A stretch of 16,121 bases of DNA from Bacteroidales bacterium (GCA_031262005.1 JAISIO010000186.1:1-16121), one strand, 5' to 3'. Counted from the stretch's first letter, positions 1 through 10,106 are shown. Program-made: numbers and translations. The notes: generated by a model from the sequence alone, not told the origin.

Positions 1-57
1 TGCTAAAAAATTGTAAATGATTACTTCAATACGAATCGAAAATTGAATAAATTATAA

Positions 58-65
58 TACCTTTG
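58..65 (+). promoter_or_regulatory. Bacteroidetes -7 promoter box for ruvA
   Basis: The sequence TACCTTTG matches the TAnnTTTG consensus of the Bacteroidetes primary sigma factor. It lies 18 bp before the ATG at 84, so transcription would start near 70-73 and give a very short leader. No TTG -33 element is visible at the usual distance of about 17-23 bp upstream; the nearest TTG (43-45) is only 12 bp away. The call rests on the -7 box and its position alone. Confidence 0.45.
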
Positions 66-83
66 CTGAAAATTTGCATAGCC

Positions 84-665
84 ATGTTAGAATATATTTC
101 GGGAACAGTAAAAAAAATCACTCCAACCTATACAATCATTGACAATGCAGGCATAGGATACTGTATAAATATTTCGCTCCAAACCTGCGAACAATTGCGA
201 GAAGAAACACCCGCAACGCTGCTTGTGCACGAAATTATTCGTGAAGATGCGCATGAATTGTATGGTTTTGCGCAGGAATCGGAACGTGCCTTATTTCGTT
301 TGTTGATTTCGGTTTCGGGCGTGGGTGCCAATACTGCTCGTGTAATACTTTCAAAACTGTCTTACGGCGAAATTTCGCAAGCAATTGCTTCGGGCAATGT
401 GAACCTTATTCAAAGTGTAAAAGGAATTGGCGCAAAAACCGCACAACGGATAATTATCGACTTACGCGATAAAATCCTACTCACTTCGGCACTTGAAGAG
501 AATGAGCCGGTGCAAAGCAATATTATACAGAATGAAGCGTTATCTGCTTTGTCTATGTTGGGTTTTGCAAAAGCTGCTGCCGACAAAGTTGTACAAAAAA
601 TCGTAAACACAAATCCTCATGCAAGCGTGGAAGAGATTGTAAAACAAGCTCTTAAACAAATGTAA
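84..665 (+). CDS. ruvA: Holliday junction branch migration protein RuvA
   Basis: RuvA binds four-way DNA junctions as a tetramer and loads the RuvB motor for branch migration during recombinational repair. The product is 193 residues, near the usual 190-205. Domain I (about 1-63) is the OB fold, opening with MLEYISGTVK and carrying the family's GIGY turn. Domain II holds two helix-hairpin-helix motifs, VSGVGANTA (77-85) and VKGIGAKTA (112-120), which contact the junction backbone. The C-terminal part (about 145-193) is the small helical domain III that binds RuvB. I chose the ATG at 84 because RuvA proteins begin with M-[IL]-x-Y; an in-frame TTG at 63 would add seven atypical residues and lies inside the predicted promoter box. 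sprA follows after 29 bp on the same strand. From memory, ruvA next to sprA is a recurring order in Bacteroidetes. Confidence 0.96.
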   Translation: MLEYISGTVKKITPTYTIIDNAGIGYCINISLQTCEQLREETPATLLVHEIIREDAHELYGFAQESERALFRLLISVSGVGANTARVILSKLSYGEISQAIASGNVNLIQSVKGIGAKTAQRIIIDLRDKILLTSALEENEPVQSNIIQNEALSALSMLGFAKAAADKVVQKIVNTNPHASVEEIVKQALKQM

Positions 666-694
666 GTATTGCTCGGAAAAAATAGAACACGAAC

Positions 695-3600
695 TTGAAA
701 GTTACAAAGAAAATATATCTATTTTTCCTTATCCTTGCGACAGCTTTTGTTATAGCATCGGCATCAAATAGCTTTGTTTCTATTGCTACACAAAGCGAAC
801 TCCATGAGGAGCAAACTGCTGTTGTTGAGGAGGAACCGCCGGTTGATTTACCATACCCGCTTCCTCAGGCAAACCCAAATCCGTTTGAAAACGAAGCGCA
901 AAACAAGCAAACTCCATTTCGTTTGGAAGATTCGCCCGGTGTAAACTACGAGGTGAATTACAATCCCGAAACCGGCGAATATGAAATTCAACAAATGCTT
1001 GACAACGAGCCTATTGGTGCTCCGTTCTCAATGACAGCACAGGAATATTTTCGTTTTTCGGGCGGAGAGCGTCGTGCCGATTATTGGCGCACACGTGCGC
1101 AAGAATCACGGGGAAAATCGGAAGGTGAAGGAACAAGCTCAGGCTCGTCATATTTGCCGAATTTAGATTTTGACGGCGATGGCGAAAGTTTTTTCGATGA
1201 AAATCAGCTTGATATAAAATTTCAAGGTGCTGCCGAAGTTAGTTTCGGGTTTAAATATTTGAATAATCAAAATCCCCGTTTTTCACGAAGCCAACAACGC
1301 TCTGTTTTGTTTGATTTTAACAACAAAATTCAAATGAGTTTAACGGGTAAAGTGGGCGATAAAGTTTCACTTACGTTGAAATACGATACCGAATCGCAAT
1401 TTGAATTCGATAAAGAAATAAAGCTGCAATACGAAGGCGACGAAGACGAGATTATCAAAAAAATAGAAGTCGGAAATGTCTCGTTTCCTGTAGCAAATTC
1501 ACTTATAAGTGGTAGTCAGAGTTTGTTTGGCGTTGCCTCCGAATTGCAATTCGGTAAACTGTTTGTTAGTAGTGTTTTTTCGCGCCAGCAGGGGGAATTT
1601 TCGTCAATTAACGTGCAAGGTGGTGCTCAAACCGATAAATTTGAGGTGCGTTCCGACAATTACGATCGTAACAAACACTTTTTCTTGGGGCACTATTTCC
1701 GAGAACATTACGAAGAGGCGTTTCGCACTGCTCCCGAAATTACCAGCGGTATAGTTATCCGTCGTGTAGAAATTTGGACTACTCAGACTTCAACTGGACG
1801 CGAAAATGCTCGTAATATTCTTGCTCTTACCAATTTGGGTGAAGAATATACGCCAACTGCCGATGGCAGAGAATACAAGTTGCCGACAAACGGGAAATTA
1901 TACAACACCATTCGCAATATTCCGGGCATACGCAATGTGAACAGTATTTCGAGTGCGCTCGCAGGCAGTTACGAACAAGGGCGCGACTATGAAAAATTGG
2001 AACAAGCTGTGCTTTTGAATCCTAATGAATATGAAATTAATACAAAATTGGGCTATATTTCCTTACGTTCGGCGGTCAATCCTTCTAAAATTGTGGCTTT
2101 AGCGTATGAATATGAATATAAAGGGCAGGTATATCAAGTGGGCGAATTTGCCAACGAAAGCGTGGCGCACCCCGATGTATTGATTGTGAAATTGGTGAAA
2201 TCGACACAAAACACGCCATCGTTTGCCAACTGGGATTTGATGATGAAAAACGTGTATGCTATTGGTGGTTACGGAATTAGTGCGCAAGATTTCTTTTTAA
2301 ATATTTTATACGAAGACGACCGTACAGGAACCCCAATTCCCTACCTGCCCGAAGGTGCTATAAAAGGTAAAAACCTACTTTCGGTAATGAATTTAGATAC
2401 TATTTCGACCGATAATTTACCATATTCCGATGGGATTTTCGATTTTTTAGAAGGCTATACCGTAAATTCTTCACGAGGAATTATATTCTTTCCTGTGCTT
2501 GAACCCTTTGGTTCGCATTTGGCTGAAAAAATAGCCGATCCCGAAATTGCCCGTAAATATGTGTTTCAAGAATTGTACGATTCTACCCAAAGTGCAGCAC
2601 GGCAAATTGCCGAAAAAAATAAATTTCTGCTTTCGGGAACGTACAAATCGTCGGTGCGTTCGGAAATTTCGCTTAATGCCACACAAGTACAAAAAGGATC
2701 GGTAACTGTTACCGCCGGAGGACGACAGTTAATGGAAGGTGTCGATTTTACTGTAGATTACATGGGTGGTACGGTACGAATTATCAATGAAGGACTGTTG
2801 CAATCGGGCAGTAATATTCAAATTAATTACGAAAGTAATCCGCTTTTCAGTATGCGTACCAAAAATCTGCTGGGTACACGACTTGAATACCGATACAATC
2901 CGAATATAAACTTTGGAGCCACCTTTTTGCGATTGAGCGAAAAACCAATGGTGCAAAAAGTGGGATTTGACGATTATCCGATTGTGAATAATATGTGGGG
3001 GCTTGATGCAAAATATTCTACCGAAGCTCCTATTCTCACTCATATTGTAGATAAATATGTGCCTTTTGTAAGTACCAAAGAAACTTCACAAATAGCTCTT
3101 ACTGCTGAATTTGCACAATTAATTCCAGGGCAATCGCACTTTATAACCGATGCCGTGGCAATTGATAATTTTGAGAACACCGAAGGACGCATTTACTTGC
3201 GAGAACCAACCTCATGGCGCATTGCTAGCACGCCACAAGGACAGCCCCGAACCTTTCCAGAAGGAATGTTGATAAATGATAGAGCTTTCAATTTCAACAA
3301 AGCCCTTATTTCGTGGTACAACATTAATATGAGTTTCTACAATAGAAACAATAGTTGGGAGTCAATGCGATATTCACGTCCGGTGTATCAAACCAATTTA
3401 TTTCCGAACCGTGATGTGCTCACTACCGAAAATATGCCGATGACAATTTTGAACATAGCATATTATCCTTACGAACGCGGGCAAAATAACTACGATACCT
3501 ACGGACGTGCCGGTATTTCAAGCGGTATAGAGCGAAATACCGGTAATTTGCGAGACCCCGCAACGCGCTGGGGTGGTATTATGCAATCACTCACTACAAC

Positions 3601-6600
3601 CGATTTTGAAGAAAGTAATGTGGAATATATAGAATTTTGGTTAATGAATCCGTTTGCCGAAGCCGACGATGATCGCGAAGATATAATTGACGGCAATAAA
3701 GGCGGTGATTTTTATATCAACTTGGGTAGAATTTCCGAAGATATTTTGCGCGACGGTCGCCGTTCGGCAGAAAACGGACTGCTGCCCGACAGGTCGCGTT
3801 ACGATGAAACTACATGGGGGCGTGTGCCTAATTATTCAATAGTAGAAACAGGATTTAGTGTAGATGTTGCCCGTGAAATTCAGGACGTGGGGCTTGATGG
3901 ATTAAATGACATTGACGAACGGAATTTTTTTGCCGCATATTTGCGTGAAATAGAATCAATAGTAACTCCCGAAGCCTACGAACGCTTTAAAAACGACCCT
4001 TCGGGTGATAATTTTTCATCGTATTTAGATAACCGTGGTGAAGATATTGATATTCCTTGGCTGTACAAATATTTCAGCGGAACTGAAAATAATACGCCAC
4101 TTGCAACCACGCAGGGGGTTTCAAATTATCGCCCCGATAACGAAGATGCCAACAACGATAATACCTTACAAGAAACCGAAGCCTACTATCAATACCACAT
4201 TAGTTTACGTCCCGCCGATTTGCAGGTTGGACAAAATTTTATAGTAGATAAATTGGAAGAAACCGTTCGTCCCGACGGAGGAGGTAAAACCACCGTAACT
4301 ACGTGGTATCAATTCAAAATTCCTATTCAAACCGAATCAAAAGAGCGCATTGGTGATATTTCCGATTTTCGCAATATTCAAAATATGCGTTTGTTTTTAC
4401 GTGGTTTTTCCGATTCGGTTGTACTGCGTATTGCCGAATTTGCACTTGTGTACAATAGCTGGCGCAGTTACAATTCGCCCATATACGAAGCGGGTGAATA
4501 CGATATTTTCAACGATTCCGATTTGGATATTAGTTCGGTAAATATTGAAGAAAATGCACAGCGACAACCCGTGAACTACGTATTGCCTCCAGGAGTGGAT
4601 AGGGTAATTGACCCAGCAAATACCACTATTCGTGAATTGAATGAATCGGCACTGCAATTGACTGTGGTTGACCTTGACGATGGAAATGCAAAGGCAGTAT
4701 TTAAGCAATTTAACAAAGATTTTCGCCAGTTCGGCAAATTGGAAATGTTTATTCACGCCGAAGCTCTTATAGGCGATATGAATTTGCAGGACGGCGATGT
4801 GTGTGCGTTTATTCGTATAGGGAGCGATTTTACCGACAACTATTATGAATATGAAGTGCCGTTAACGCTTACCGAACATCGTGATGGAAGTATGTACAAC
4901 AATAATAGCGTGGCAGACCGTTTTGCGGTGTGGCCCGAAGCAAATAAAATGTCGATAGAATTCGACCTCTTTAAAAATTTAAAACTCGAACGCGATAAAA
5001 TTATAAGTAACGGTTCTATTCCGAATTTGCAGACTTTTCATACCTATAGTATATATAGCGACAATAACAGAGTAAGTATCAAAGGTCGCCCGAATTTGGG
5101 TAATGTGCGCACTATCATGATAGGAGTGCGTAATCGCAAAAAAAATGCGTCAAATTCCTATGACGACGGACAACCGAAATCAGTTATTGTGTGGTTCAAC
5201 GAAATGGGATTGACCGATATGAACGACCAAAGCGGCTGGGCTGCCAATGTGTCGGCACGGATGAATTTTGCCGATTTTGCTACACTTTCGCTTTCGGGGC
5301 AAACTTCCAAACCGGGTTTTGGTAGTATTGATCAAAAAGTATTTGAGCGTTCGCAAGAAGAAGTATATCAATATAATATAGCATCGAATGTGTCGTTGCA
5401 CAAATTTTTCCCTGATGCGTGGAATATCAATTTACCGTTTTATATTGATTTTTCGGAAGTATACATTCGTCCGCAATACGACCCCACAAATCCGGACATT
5501 CTACTTAAGCAGGCACTTGATAATTTGGAGTCGCAACATCAGCGCGATTCGCTTTTGCAAATGGCGCGCAGTTATTCACAGAATTTCAATTATAATTTTA
5601 CCAATGTGCGCATAGGTAAGCAACCGAAAAAATTGCGTCCGTGGAGTTTGCCCAATTTTTCTACAAGTTTTGCCTACAGTCGTTTCTTTGCCCATGATAT
5701 TGATTTTGAACGCAATTATAATCATCAATATCGTGTAGCATTCAATTATACATACAATTTGCAGCCGAAAAATTATCAGCCGTTTAAAAATAGTTCAATC
5801 AAATTTTTCAAAGATTTCAACTTCTTTTTATTCCCCAATTCATACAGTTTTTCAAATAATTGGGATAGAAGTTACCGTGAACAACAACGCCGCAATTTGT
5901 CGAGTTACGGCAGTTTGCCCACTACGGCAAGCAAATTATTTACATGGGATAGGGCATACAACGTAAATTACGCGCTTTCGAAAAATTTAAAATTGACCTA
6001 TTCGGCACTCAATGTTTCACGCATCAATGAACCATACGGCGTAATAAACCGTGATGACACCGACGAATGGAGTGCTTACCGTAGGGAGTTGGTTGATGAA
6101 TTGTTAGGTTTTGGTGAAAATACGTCATTCTCACAAAAATGGAATTTGACCTACCAAGTGCCCTTAGATAAATTCAAAGCAACCAATTGGATTACATCGA
6201 ATTATCGCTACACAGGTAGTTACGATTGGTTGATAGGTGCGGAACTGCGTGAAGATATAGATTTTGGAAATTCCATAAAAAATACGGGAACTCACACCAT
6301 TGACGGAACATTCAATTTTACAAAATTGTACACCAAATCACGCTATTTGAACAATGTAAGCAAACGTGTGAAAGCTGCGCAGCGAACTACTTCGGCATCG
6401 GCACAACCACGTACCGAAACGGTGAAATTTGACAAAACGGGCGTAAAATTACAAGCAGGAAAACCATTCCGGTTGAAACATAAACTGAAAACCGAAGACG
6501 TGCGCCTCACCGTAACCGATGAGAAAGGAAAAATGGTGCAAGGTACTACCACTGTGGTTTCCCAAGATATTGTAGAATTTACGCCAAATACCGATGCCAC

Positions 6601-8044
6601 CAAAGCAAAAATTTCGGTTTCGGGCAGACGAAAAACCGAAGTTACGCCCTTTATGCAAGCAACCGATAAAGTGGTTAATACGCTCATGATGATAAAAACT
6701 GCAAACATTAGCTACACGCAGTCGGAAGGCACGTACATTCCGGGTTACAAATACGGAACACAGGTTTTTGGCTTTAACAATGTTTTGAAGGTTGGTAATC
6801 AAGCACCAATGGCACCATACGTGTTAGGGTTGGTACCAAGCAATCTCGACAATTATTTGAATACCGAACATTGGATTATTGACAATGATTTATTGACCGA
6901 CAAATATAGATATTTATATTCCACGCAATGGAAAACCCAAATAACGTTGGAACCGGTGCAAAATATGCGTATTACACTTAATTCCGATAGAGCTTATTCG
7001 CACGATCATTCACGGTTTATTGTGGGCGATTACGAAACCAATAGGCGCAATGCGCAAATGAGCGGTAATTTTACCATGACCTACAATGCGCTTGGTTCGT
7101 CGTTCAATTCCGATAAAGCCTATATGCGTTTCCGTGCCAATAGAATTGCCGTAGCAAATAGATTGATACGCGAGCAAGTGGGCAATAATTACGAAATTAA
7201 TCCCGATAACGGATTGCCGGTGCTGTTTAAAGAAACATCGCAAGATGTGCTTATTCCTGCATTTTTGGCGGCTTATACACGTCAAAATCCGGAAAAAGTG
7301 TACACAAAAAATTATTTTATACCAATGTTTGCCTCGGTTGGCGACTTTTTGCGCACACTCAATTGGCGAGCTTCGTACAATGGTTTGGCACGCTTGAAAT
7401 TATTCAAACCATACTTCAAATCCATAAATTTGAACCATGCCTATACTTCTACCTACAATATGTCGTCGTACCAAAATTTTTCGAGCGACAACATGATTGA
7501 CGATAACCTGTTTATAGACCGTGTTGATGGCATGATTTACCTTGCGCCGCAATACGCCGTAGGTGCTGTGAGCATTTCCGAACGCTTCAATCCGTTGATT
7601 GGAATTGATGCCCGCTTGCAAAACGATATTACCGCAAAATTTGAAGTGCGCAGCAATCGCAATGTGTCGCTTTCCTTCCAAAATACCGAAATTTCGGAAA
7701 CAGGCGGTTACGAATATGTGTTTGGACTTGGCTATGTGTTTAAAAATTTTAAAATAAAAATCAATACCGCTCGCGGTGGAAATACATATAGCAACGATTT
7801 GAACATCCGTGTGGATATTTCAATACGCAACGACCAAACCATTCGTCGCAATATTGTGGAAGATATTACTCGTAAAATTTCGGGCAATCGAGTGTTTTCA
7901 CTTAAATCGTATGCCGACTACATGATAAACGAACGCTTTACGGTGCGCATTTATTTAGACCACAACATCAACCGCCCACTCACGAATGGTTACAAAACTT
8001 CCACAATGAGCGGTGGGGTTAATTTGCGGTTTACTTTGATGTAA
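695..8044 (+). CDS. sprA: T9SS outer-membrane translocon SprA/Sov
   Basis: SprA (Sov in Porphyromonas) is the protein-conducting channel of the type IX secretion system, a giant single-chain outer-membrane beta-barrel (36 strands in the Flavobacterium structure) that exports folded cargo with a CTD signal. The product has 2449 residues, close to the roughly 2400-2500 of known members. Residues 1-25 form a signal peptide (KVTKK then a hydrophobic core). Family hallmarks are YDTESQFEFDKEIKLQYEG from 230, ISGSQSLFGV at 271-280, HFFLGHYFREHYEEAF at 328-343 and GRISEDILRDGRRSAENGL at 1011-1029. The rest is rich in alternating aromatic/polar beta strands. Residues about 1889-1990 form a Lys/Thr-rich, non-barrel-like insertion. 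The start is TTG: the in-frame stop at 683-685 leaves no ATG or GTG before the signal peptide. The reading frame is intact. It is probably co-transcribed with ruvA and the following porin gene. Confidence 0.96.
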   Translation: MKVTKKIYLFFLILATAFVIASASNSFVSIATQSELHEEQTAVVEEEPPVDLPYPLPQANPNPFENEAQNKQTPFRLEDSPGVNYEVNYNPETGEYEIQQMLDNEPIGAPFSMTAQEYFRFSGGERRADYWRTRAQESRGKSEGEGTSSGSSYLPNLDFDGDGESFFDENQLDIKFQGAAEVSFGFKYLNNQNPRFSRSQQRSVLFDFNNKIQMSLTGKVGDKVSLTLKYDTESQFEFDKEIKLQYEGDEDEIIKKIEVGNVSFPVANSLISGSQSLFGVASELQFGKLFVSSVFSRQQGEFSSINVQGGAQTDKFEVRSDNYDRNKHFFLGHYFREHYEEAFRTAPEITSGIVIRRVEIWTTQTSTGRENARNILALTNLGEEYTPTADGREYKLPTNGKLYNTIRNIPGIRNVNSISSALAGSYEQGRDYEKLEQAVLLNPNEYEINTKLGYISLRSAVNPSKIVALAYEYEYKGQVYQVGEFANESVAHPDVLIVKLVKSTQNTPSFANWDLMMKNVYAIGGYGISAQDFFLNILYEDDRTGTPIPYLPEGAIKGKNLLSVMNLDTISTDNLPYSDGIFDFLEGYTVNSSRGIIFFPVLEPFGSHLAEKIADPEIARKYVFQELYDSTQSAARQIAEKNKFLLSGTYKSSVRSEISLNATQVQKGSVTVTAGGRQLMEGVDFTVDYMGGTVRIINEGLLQSGSNIQINYESNPLFSMRTKNLLGTRLEYRYNPNINFGATFLRLSEKPMVQKVGFDDYPIVNNMWGLDAKYSTEAPILTHIVDKYVPFVSTKETSQIALTAEFAQLIPGQSHFITDAVAIDNFENTEGRIYLREPTSWRIASTPQGQPRTFPEGMLINDRAFNFNKALISWYNINMSFYNRNNSWESMRYSRPVYQTNLFPNRDVLTTENMPMTILNIAYYPYERGQNNYDTYGRAGISSGIERNTGNLRDPATRWGGIMQSLTTTDFEESNVEYIEFWLMNPFAEADDDREDIIDGNKGGDFYINLGRISEDILRDGRRSAENGLLPDRSRYDETTWGRVPNYSIVETGFSVDVAREIQDVGLDGLNDIDERNFFAAYLREIESIVTPEAYERFKNDPSGDNFSSYLDNRGEDIDIPWLYKYFSGTENNTPLATTQGVSNYRPDNEDANNDNTLQETEAYYQYHISLRPADLQVGQNFIVDKLEETVRPDGGGKTTVTTWYQFKIPIQTESKERIGDISDFRNIQNMRLFLRGFSDSVVLRIAEFALVYNSWRSYNSPIYEAGEYDIFNDSDLDISSVNIEENAQRQPVNYVLPPGVDRVIDPANTTIRELNESALQLTVVDLDDGNAKAVFKQFNKDFRQFGKLEMFIHAEALIGDMNLQDGDVCAFIRIGSDFTDNYYEYEVPLTLTEHRDGSMYNNNSVADRFAVWPEANKMSIEFDLFKNLKLERDKIISNGSIPNLQTFHTYSIYSDNNRVSIKGRPNLGNVRTIMIGVRNRKKNASNSYDDGQPKSVIVWFNEMGLTDMNDQSGWAANVSARMNFADFATLSLSGQTSKPGFGSIDQKVFERSQEEVYQYNIASNVSLHKFFPDAWNINLPFYIDFSEVYIRPQYDPTNPDILLKQALDNLESQHQRDSLLQMARSYSQNFNYNFTNVRIGKQPKKLRPWSLPNFSTSFAYSRFFAHDIDFERNYNHQYRVAFNYTYNLQPKNYQPFKNSSIKFFKDFNFFLFPNSYSFSNNWDRSYREQQRRNLSSYGSLPTTASKLFTWDRAYNVNYALSKNLKLTYSALNVSRINEPYGVINRDDTDEWSAYRRELVDELLGFGENTSFSQKWNLTYQVPLDKFKATNWITSNYRYTGSYDWLIGAELREDIDFGNSIKNTGTHTIDGTFNFTKLYTKSRYLNNVSKRVKAAQRTTSASAQPRTETVKFDKTGVKLQAGKPFRLKHKLKTEDVRLTVTDEKGKMVQGTTTVVSQDIVEFTPNTDATKAKISVSGRRKTEVTPFMQATDKVVNTLMMIKTANISYTQSEGTYIPGYKYGTQVFGFNNVLKVGNQAPMAPYVLGLVPSNLDNYLNTEHWIIDNDLLTDKYRYLYSTQWKTQITLEPVQNMRITLNSDRAYSHDHSRFIVGDYETNRRNAQMSGNFTMTYNALGSSFNSDKAYMRFRANRIAVANRLIREQVGNNYEINPDNGLPVLFKETSQDVLIPAFLAAYTRQNPEKVYTKNYFIPMFASVGDFLRTLNWRASYNGLARLKLFKPYFKSINLNHAYTSTYNMSSYQNFSSDNMIDDNLFIDRVDGMIYLAPQYAVGAVSISERFNPLIGIDARLQNDITAKFEVRSNRNVSLSFQNTEISETGGYEYVFGLGYVFKNFKIKINTARGGNTYSNDLNIRVDISIRNDQTIRRNIVEDITRKISGNRVFSLKSYADYMINERFTVRIYLDHNINRPLTNGYKTSTMSGGVNLRFTLM

Positions 8045-8046
8045 TT

Positions 8047-8096
8047 ATTAGACACGAGATTTTAGATTATTAGATACAAGACTTATAGATACAAAA
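8047..8096 (+). repeat. Degenerate AT-rich tandem repeat in the sprA-porin gap
   Basis: Three related copies follow each other: ATTAGACACGAGA (8047-8059), ATTAGATACAAGA (8069-8081, 11 of 13 identical to the first) and TTATAGATACAAAA (8083-8096). They fill most of the 62 bp between the sprA stop and the porin start. No -7 box or hairpin is seen here. The repeat may act as a translation leader or be simple-sequence drift. Confidence 0.5.
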
Positions 8097-8106
8097 CAAA
8101 AAGCCA

Positions 8107-10038
8107 ATGAAAAAAAATATACTATACTCTTTATTTCTATTATGTTTCTGCCTGCAAACCACAGTGTTTGCCCAAATGCCCACGCCAATAAATCCAATGG
8201 CGCAACAGCTCGAATGGCAGGAAGACACAACGCTTGTGTACAAAGATGATACGCTCACACGAAAAAAAGAAATAAAACGCTGGTATTACAACGGTTTTTT
8301 TACGGCACGTGAAGAAAGTAAAGTTGATACCATGCACTTGCGATTTTTTGAATACGAGCCGAATGCGTGGTTGAGTTCCTACAGAACCAATTTAGGGCAA
8401 TTTGCCTCACCGTCATTTTCGTTGCGTGCTGTGCCTGCCGATAATGGCGTGCCGTTTTGGTTGCCTGCCCTGAGCGATTTGTTTTACAATGCCGAAGATA
8501 TGCCGGTGTATAACACCACCGTACCGTATACCACGCTGACTTACTCGGCTGGTATGCACAAAGAACAGCAAGTGCGAGTTACACATACGCAGAATGTGAA
8601 CAAAGATTTGAACATAGGGGTGTATTTGCAATATTATAAAGTAGTGGGCATAGACGGACGGCGTCAGCAATCACGAGGAAGCACTATTGCTCCGTGGGTG
8701 GCTTATAATGGCAATAGATTTTCAACTTATTTCCGATTTAATTTCAATAATCTTGAACGACAAGAAAATGGCGGAATTGCCAACGATACGCTTCTGACTT
8801 ACGAAAATTCTACAGGGCGAAGAATTGCGCTCACGCCTCGTATGACAAGTAGTCAGTCTACAATTGGCTACAATTCGTTGCTTTTTGTACAAAAATGGAA
8901 TTTGATGCCACAACCGATTTTAGATAGCTCTTTACTTGCAATGCCGCATTATCCGTTAGCCGTAGGTGTAAAATTAGATTACCGAAAAAGCAATTTCTGG
9001 TATAGCGATATGAGTATGAATGTGGCAAATTATCCACACGTATTCCATGATTCATTGAAAATGAACGACACGGCACTGTTTAAAATAATTACACCGATTG
9101 CTTTTGTTGAAAGCGAAATTCGTCGTGAAAAACAAACATTGCAACTGCTGCTGGGAGTAGGAAACGATTACCAATATAATTATTATCGTGATTATGATTT
9201 GCAATTTCCTCAAATTCACAGTAATCATTTCTTTGGGATAGGAACATTACGATATACCAATCAATTGTTTACAATTAATCATGAGCAACGATATTGCAAT
9301 AAGAATGACTACAACACTACGAATGATTTTACAATGGCAATTCCTCTGTGGAACGATTATAAATTGAAGGTGCAAGCCCGCTATGATTATAGCTTTGAAA
9401 AACCGCACACGTTTTATTCACGCTACGCAGCGAACACAGCTCAATGGGATAATCAATTAGCTCCCGAGAGTCGTCATTATGCAGGAGGCGAGTTGGTTTC
9501 GGAGTTTGGAAACATAACCCTGCGAGCAGATTATTACAGAGTGGGAAATTATGTTCATTTTACTACCGATGGAACGGTGGCGCAAACCCACAATGCAGCG
9601 CAAGCAACTATTTTAGAGGCGAAAAAAACAACGAATTTGCGTTGGCTTTCGTTGCAGAATGGCTTGATTTATCAAAAAAGTACCATTTCAGGTACCAAAA
9701 CTCCCACGTGGGCAACCTACAATTCTGTTGCGGTGCGCATCAAATTGTATCGTAAACTCATAGACTGTTTATTAGGAGCCGAAGCGTTATATTATCCGAA
9801 ATATTTTGCTCCGCAATTTATACCTTCTCTTGGCGTGTACGCTCCACAAACAGAAACGGAACTTGGTGATTTTCCGATTGTGAATGCTTTTATAACTATA
9901 AAATACAAGCCAATACGCATTATGTTGAAATACAACGGTTTGTATGCACAACTCGCAGAACGCAATTTCCTTGCTTTGCATTATCCTCAACACAGCGGCG
10001 TGTTTGTGTTTGCAGCTTCGTGGCTGTTCTATAATTAA
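8107..10038 (+). CDS. Putative outer-membrane porin (Porin_10 type)
   Basis: This is probably a Bacteroidetes outer-membrane beta-barrel of the 'putative porin' family (Pfam Porin_10), 643 residues; its substrate is unknown. Residues 1-22 form a signal peptide ending VFA before Gln23; there is no lipobox. An early RWYYNGFF segment and DTMHLRFFEYEPN lead into the family pattern: a TNLGQFASPS strand, MPVYNTTVPYTTLTYS, then EQQVRVTHTQNVNKDLNIG. After that come alternating aromatic strands typical of a barrel, ending ASWLFYN, an aromatic C-terminal strand as expected for BAM-dependent insertion. It starts 62 bp after sprA with no visible promoter between, so it may share the transcript. Whether it works with the T9SS or is only a neighbour cannot be told from the sequence. 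Family assignment is from recognised motifs, not a search. Confidence 0.82.
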   Translation: MKKNILYSLFLLCFCLQTTVFAQMPTPINPMAQQLEWQEDTTLVYKDDTLTRKKEIKRWYYNGFFTAREESKVDTMHLRFFEYEPNAWLSSYRTNLGQFASPSFSLRAVPADNGVPFWLPALSDLFYNAEDMPVYNTTVPYTTLTYSAGMHKEQQVRVTHTQNVNKDLNIGVYLQYYKVVGIDGRRQQSRGSTIAPWVAYNGNRFSTYFRFNFNNLERQENGGIANDTLLTYENSTGRRIALTPRMTSSQSTIGYNSLLFVQKWNLMPQPILDSSLLAMPHYPLAVGVKLDYRKSNFWYSDMSMNVANYPHVFHDSLKMNDTALFKIITPIAFVESEIRREKQTLQLLLGVGNDYQYNYYRDYDLQFPQIHSNHFFGIGTLRYTNQLFTINHEQRYCNKNDYNTTNDFTMAIPLWNDYKLKVQARYDYSFEKPHTFYSRYAANTAQWDNQLAPESRHYAGGELVSEFGNITLRADYYRVGNYVHFTTDGTVAQTHNAAQATILEAKKTTNLRWLSLQNGLIYQKSTISGTKTPTWATYNSVAVRIKLYRKLIDCLLGAEALYYPKYFAPQFIPSLGVYAPQTETELGDFPIVNAFITIKYKPIRIMLKYNGLYAQLAERNFLALHYPQHSGVFVFAASWLFYN

Positions 10039-10061
10039 AGGGCAGTTCTACAAATACAACT

Positions 10062-10106
10062 TCGGCTCCGCTTAGCAACCGCCGTTCGGTTGTTGAGCGA
10101 AGCCGA
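10062..10106. terminator. Strong hairpin between convergent genes, likely bidirectional terminator
   Basis: Two 20-base arms (10062-10081 and 10087-10106) pair at 17 of 20 positions around the 5-base loop CCGTT; the base of the loop is CAACCG/CGGTTG. It sits midway between the end of the porin gene and the end of the ACT gene, which converge, so it could stop transcripts from both sides. There is no long T-tract on either side, so it is not a textbook intrinsic terminator. The GC-rich arms inside AT-rich DNA also resemble a REP-like intergenic palindrome. Confidence 0.6.

Noticed and set aside
63..83. TTG start seven codons upstream for ruvA
   Set aside because: RuvA proteins begin at the residue equivalent to the ATG at 84, and the TTG lies inside the predicted promoter box.
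4397..4756. A 119-codon minus-strand open frame inside sprA
   Set aside because: It is an antisense shadow of well-conserved SprA coding sequence with no start context or motif.
6343..6802. Two long minus-strand open frames inside sprA (6343-6708 and 6449-6802)
   Set aside because: They overlap each other and a clearly coding stretch of sprA; their protein sequences show no family motif.
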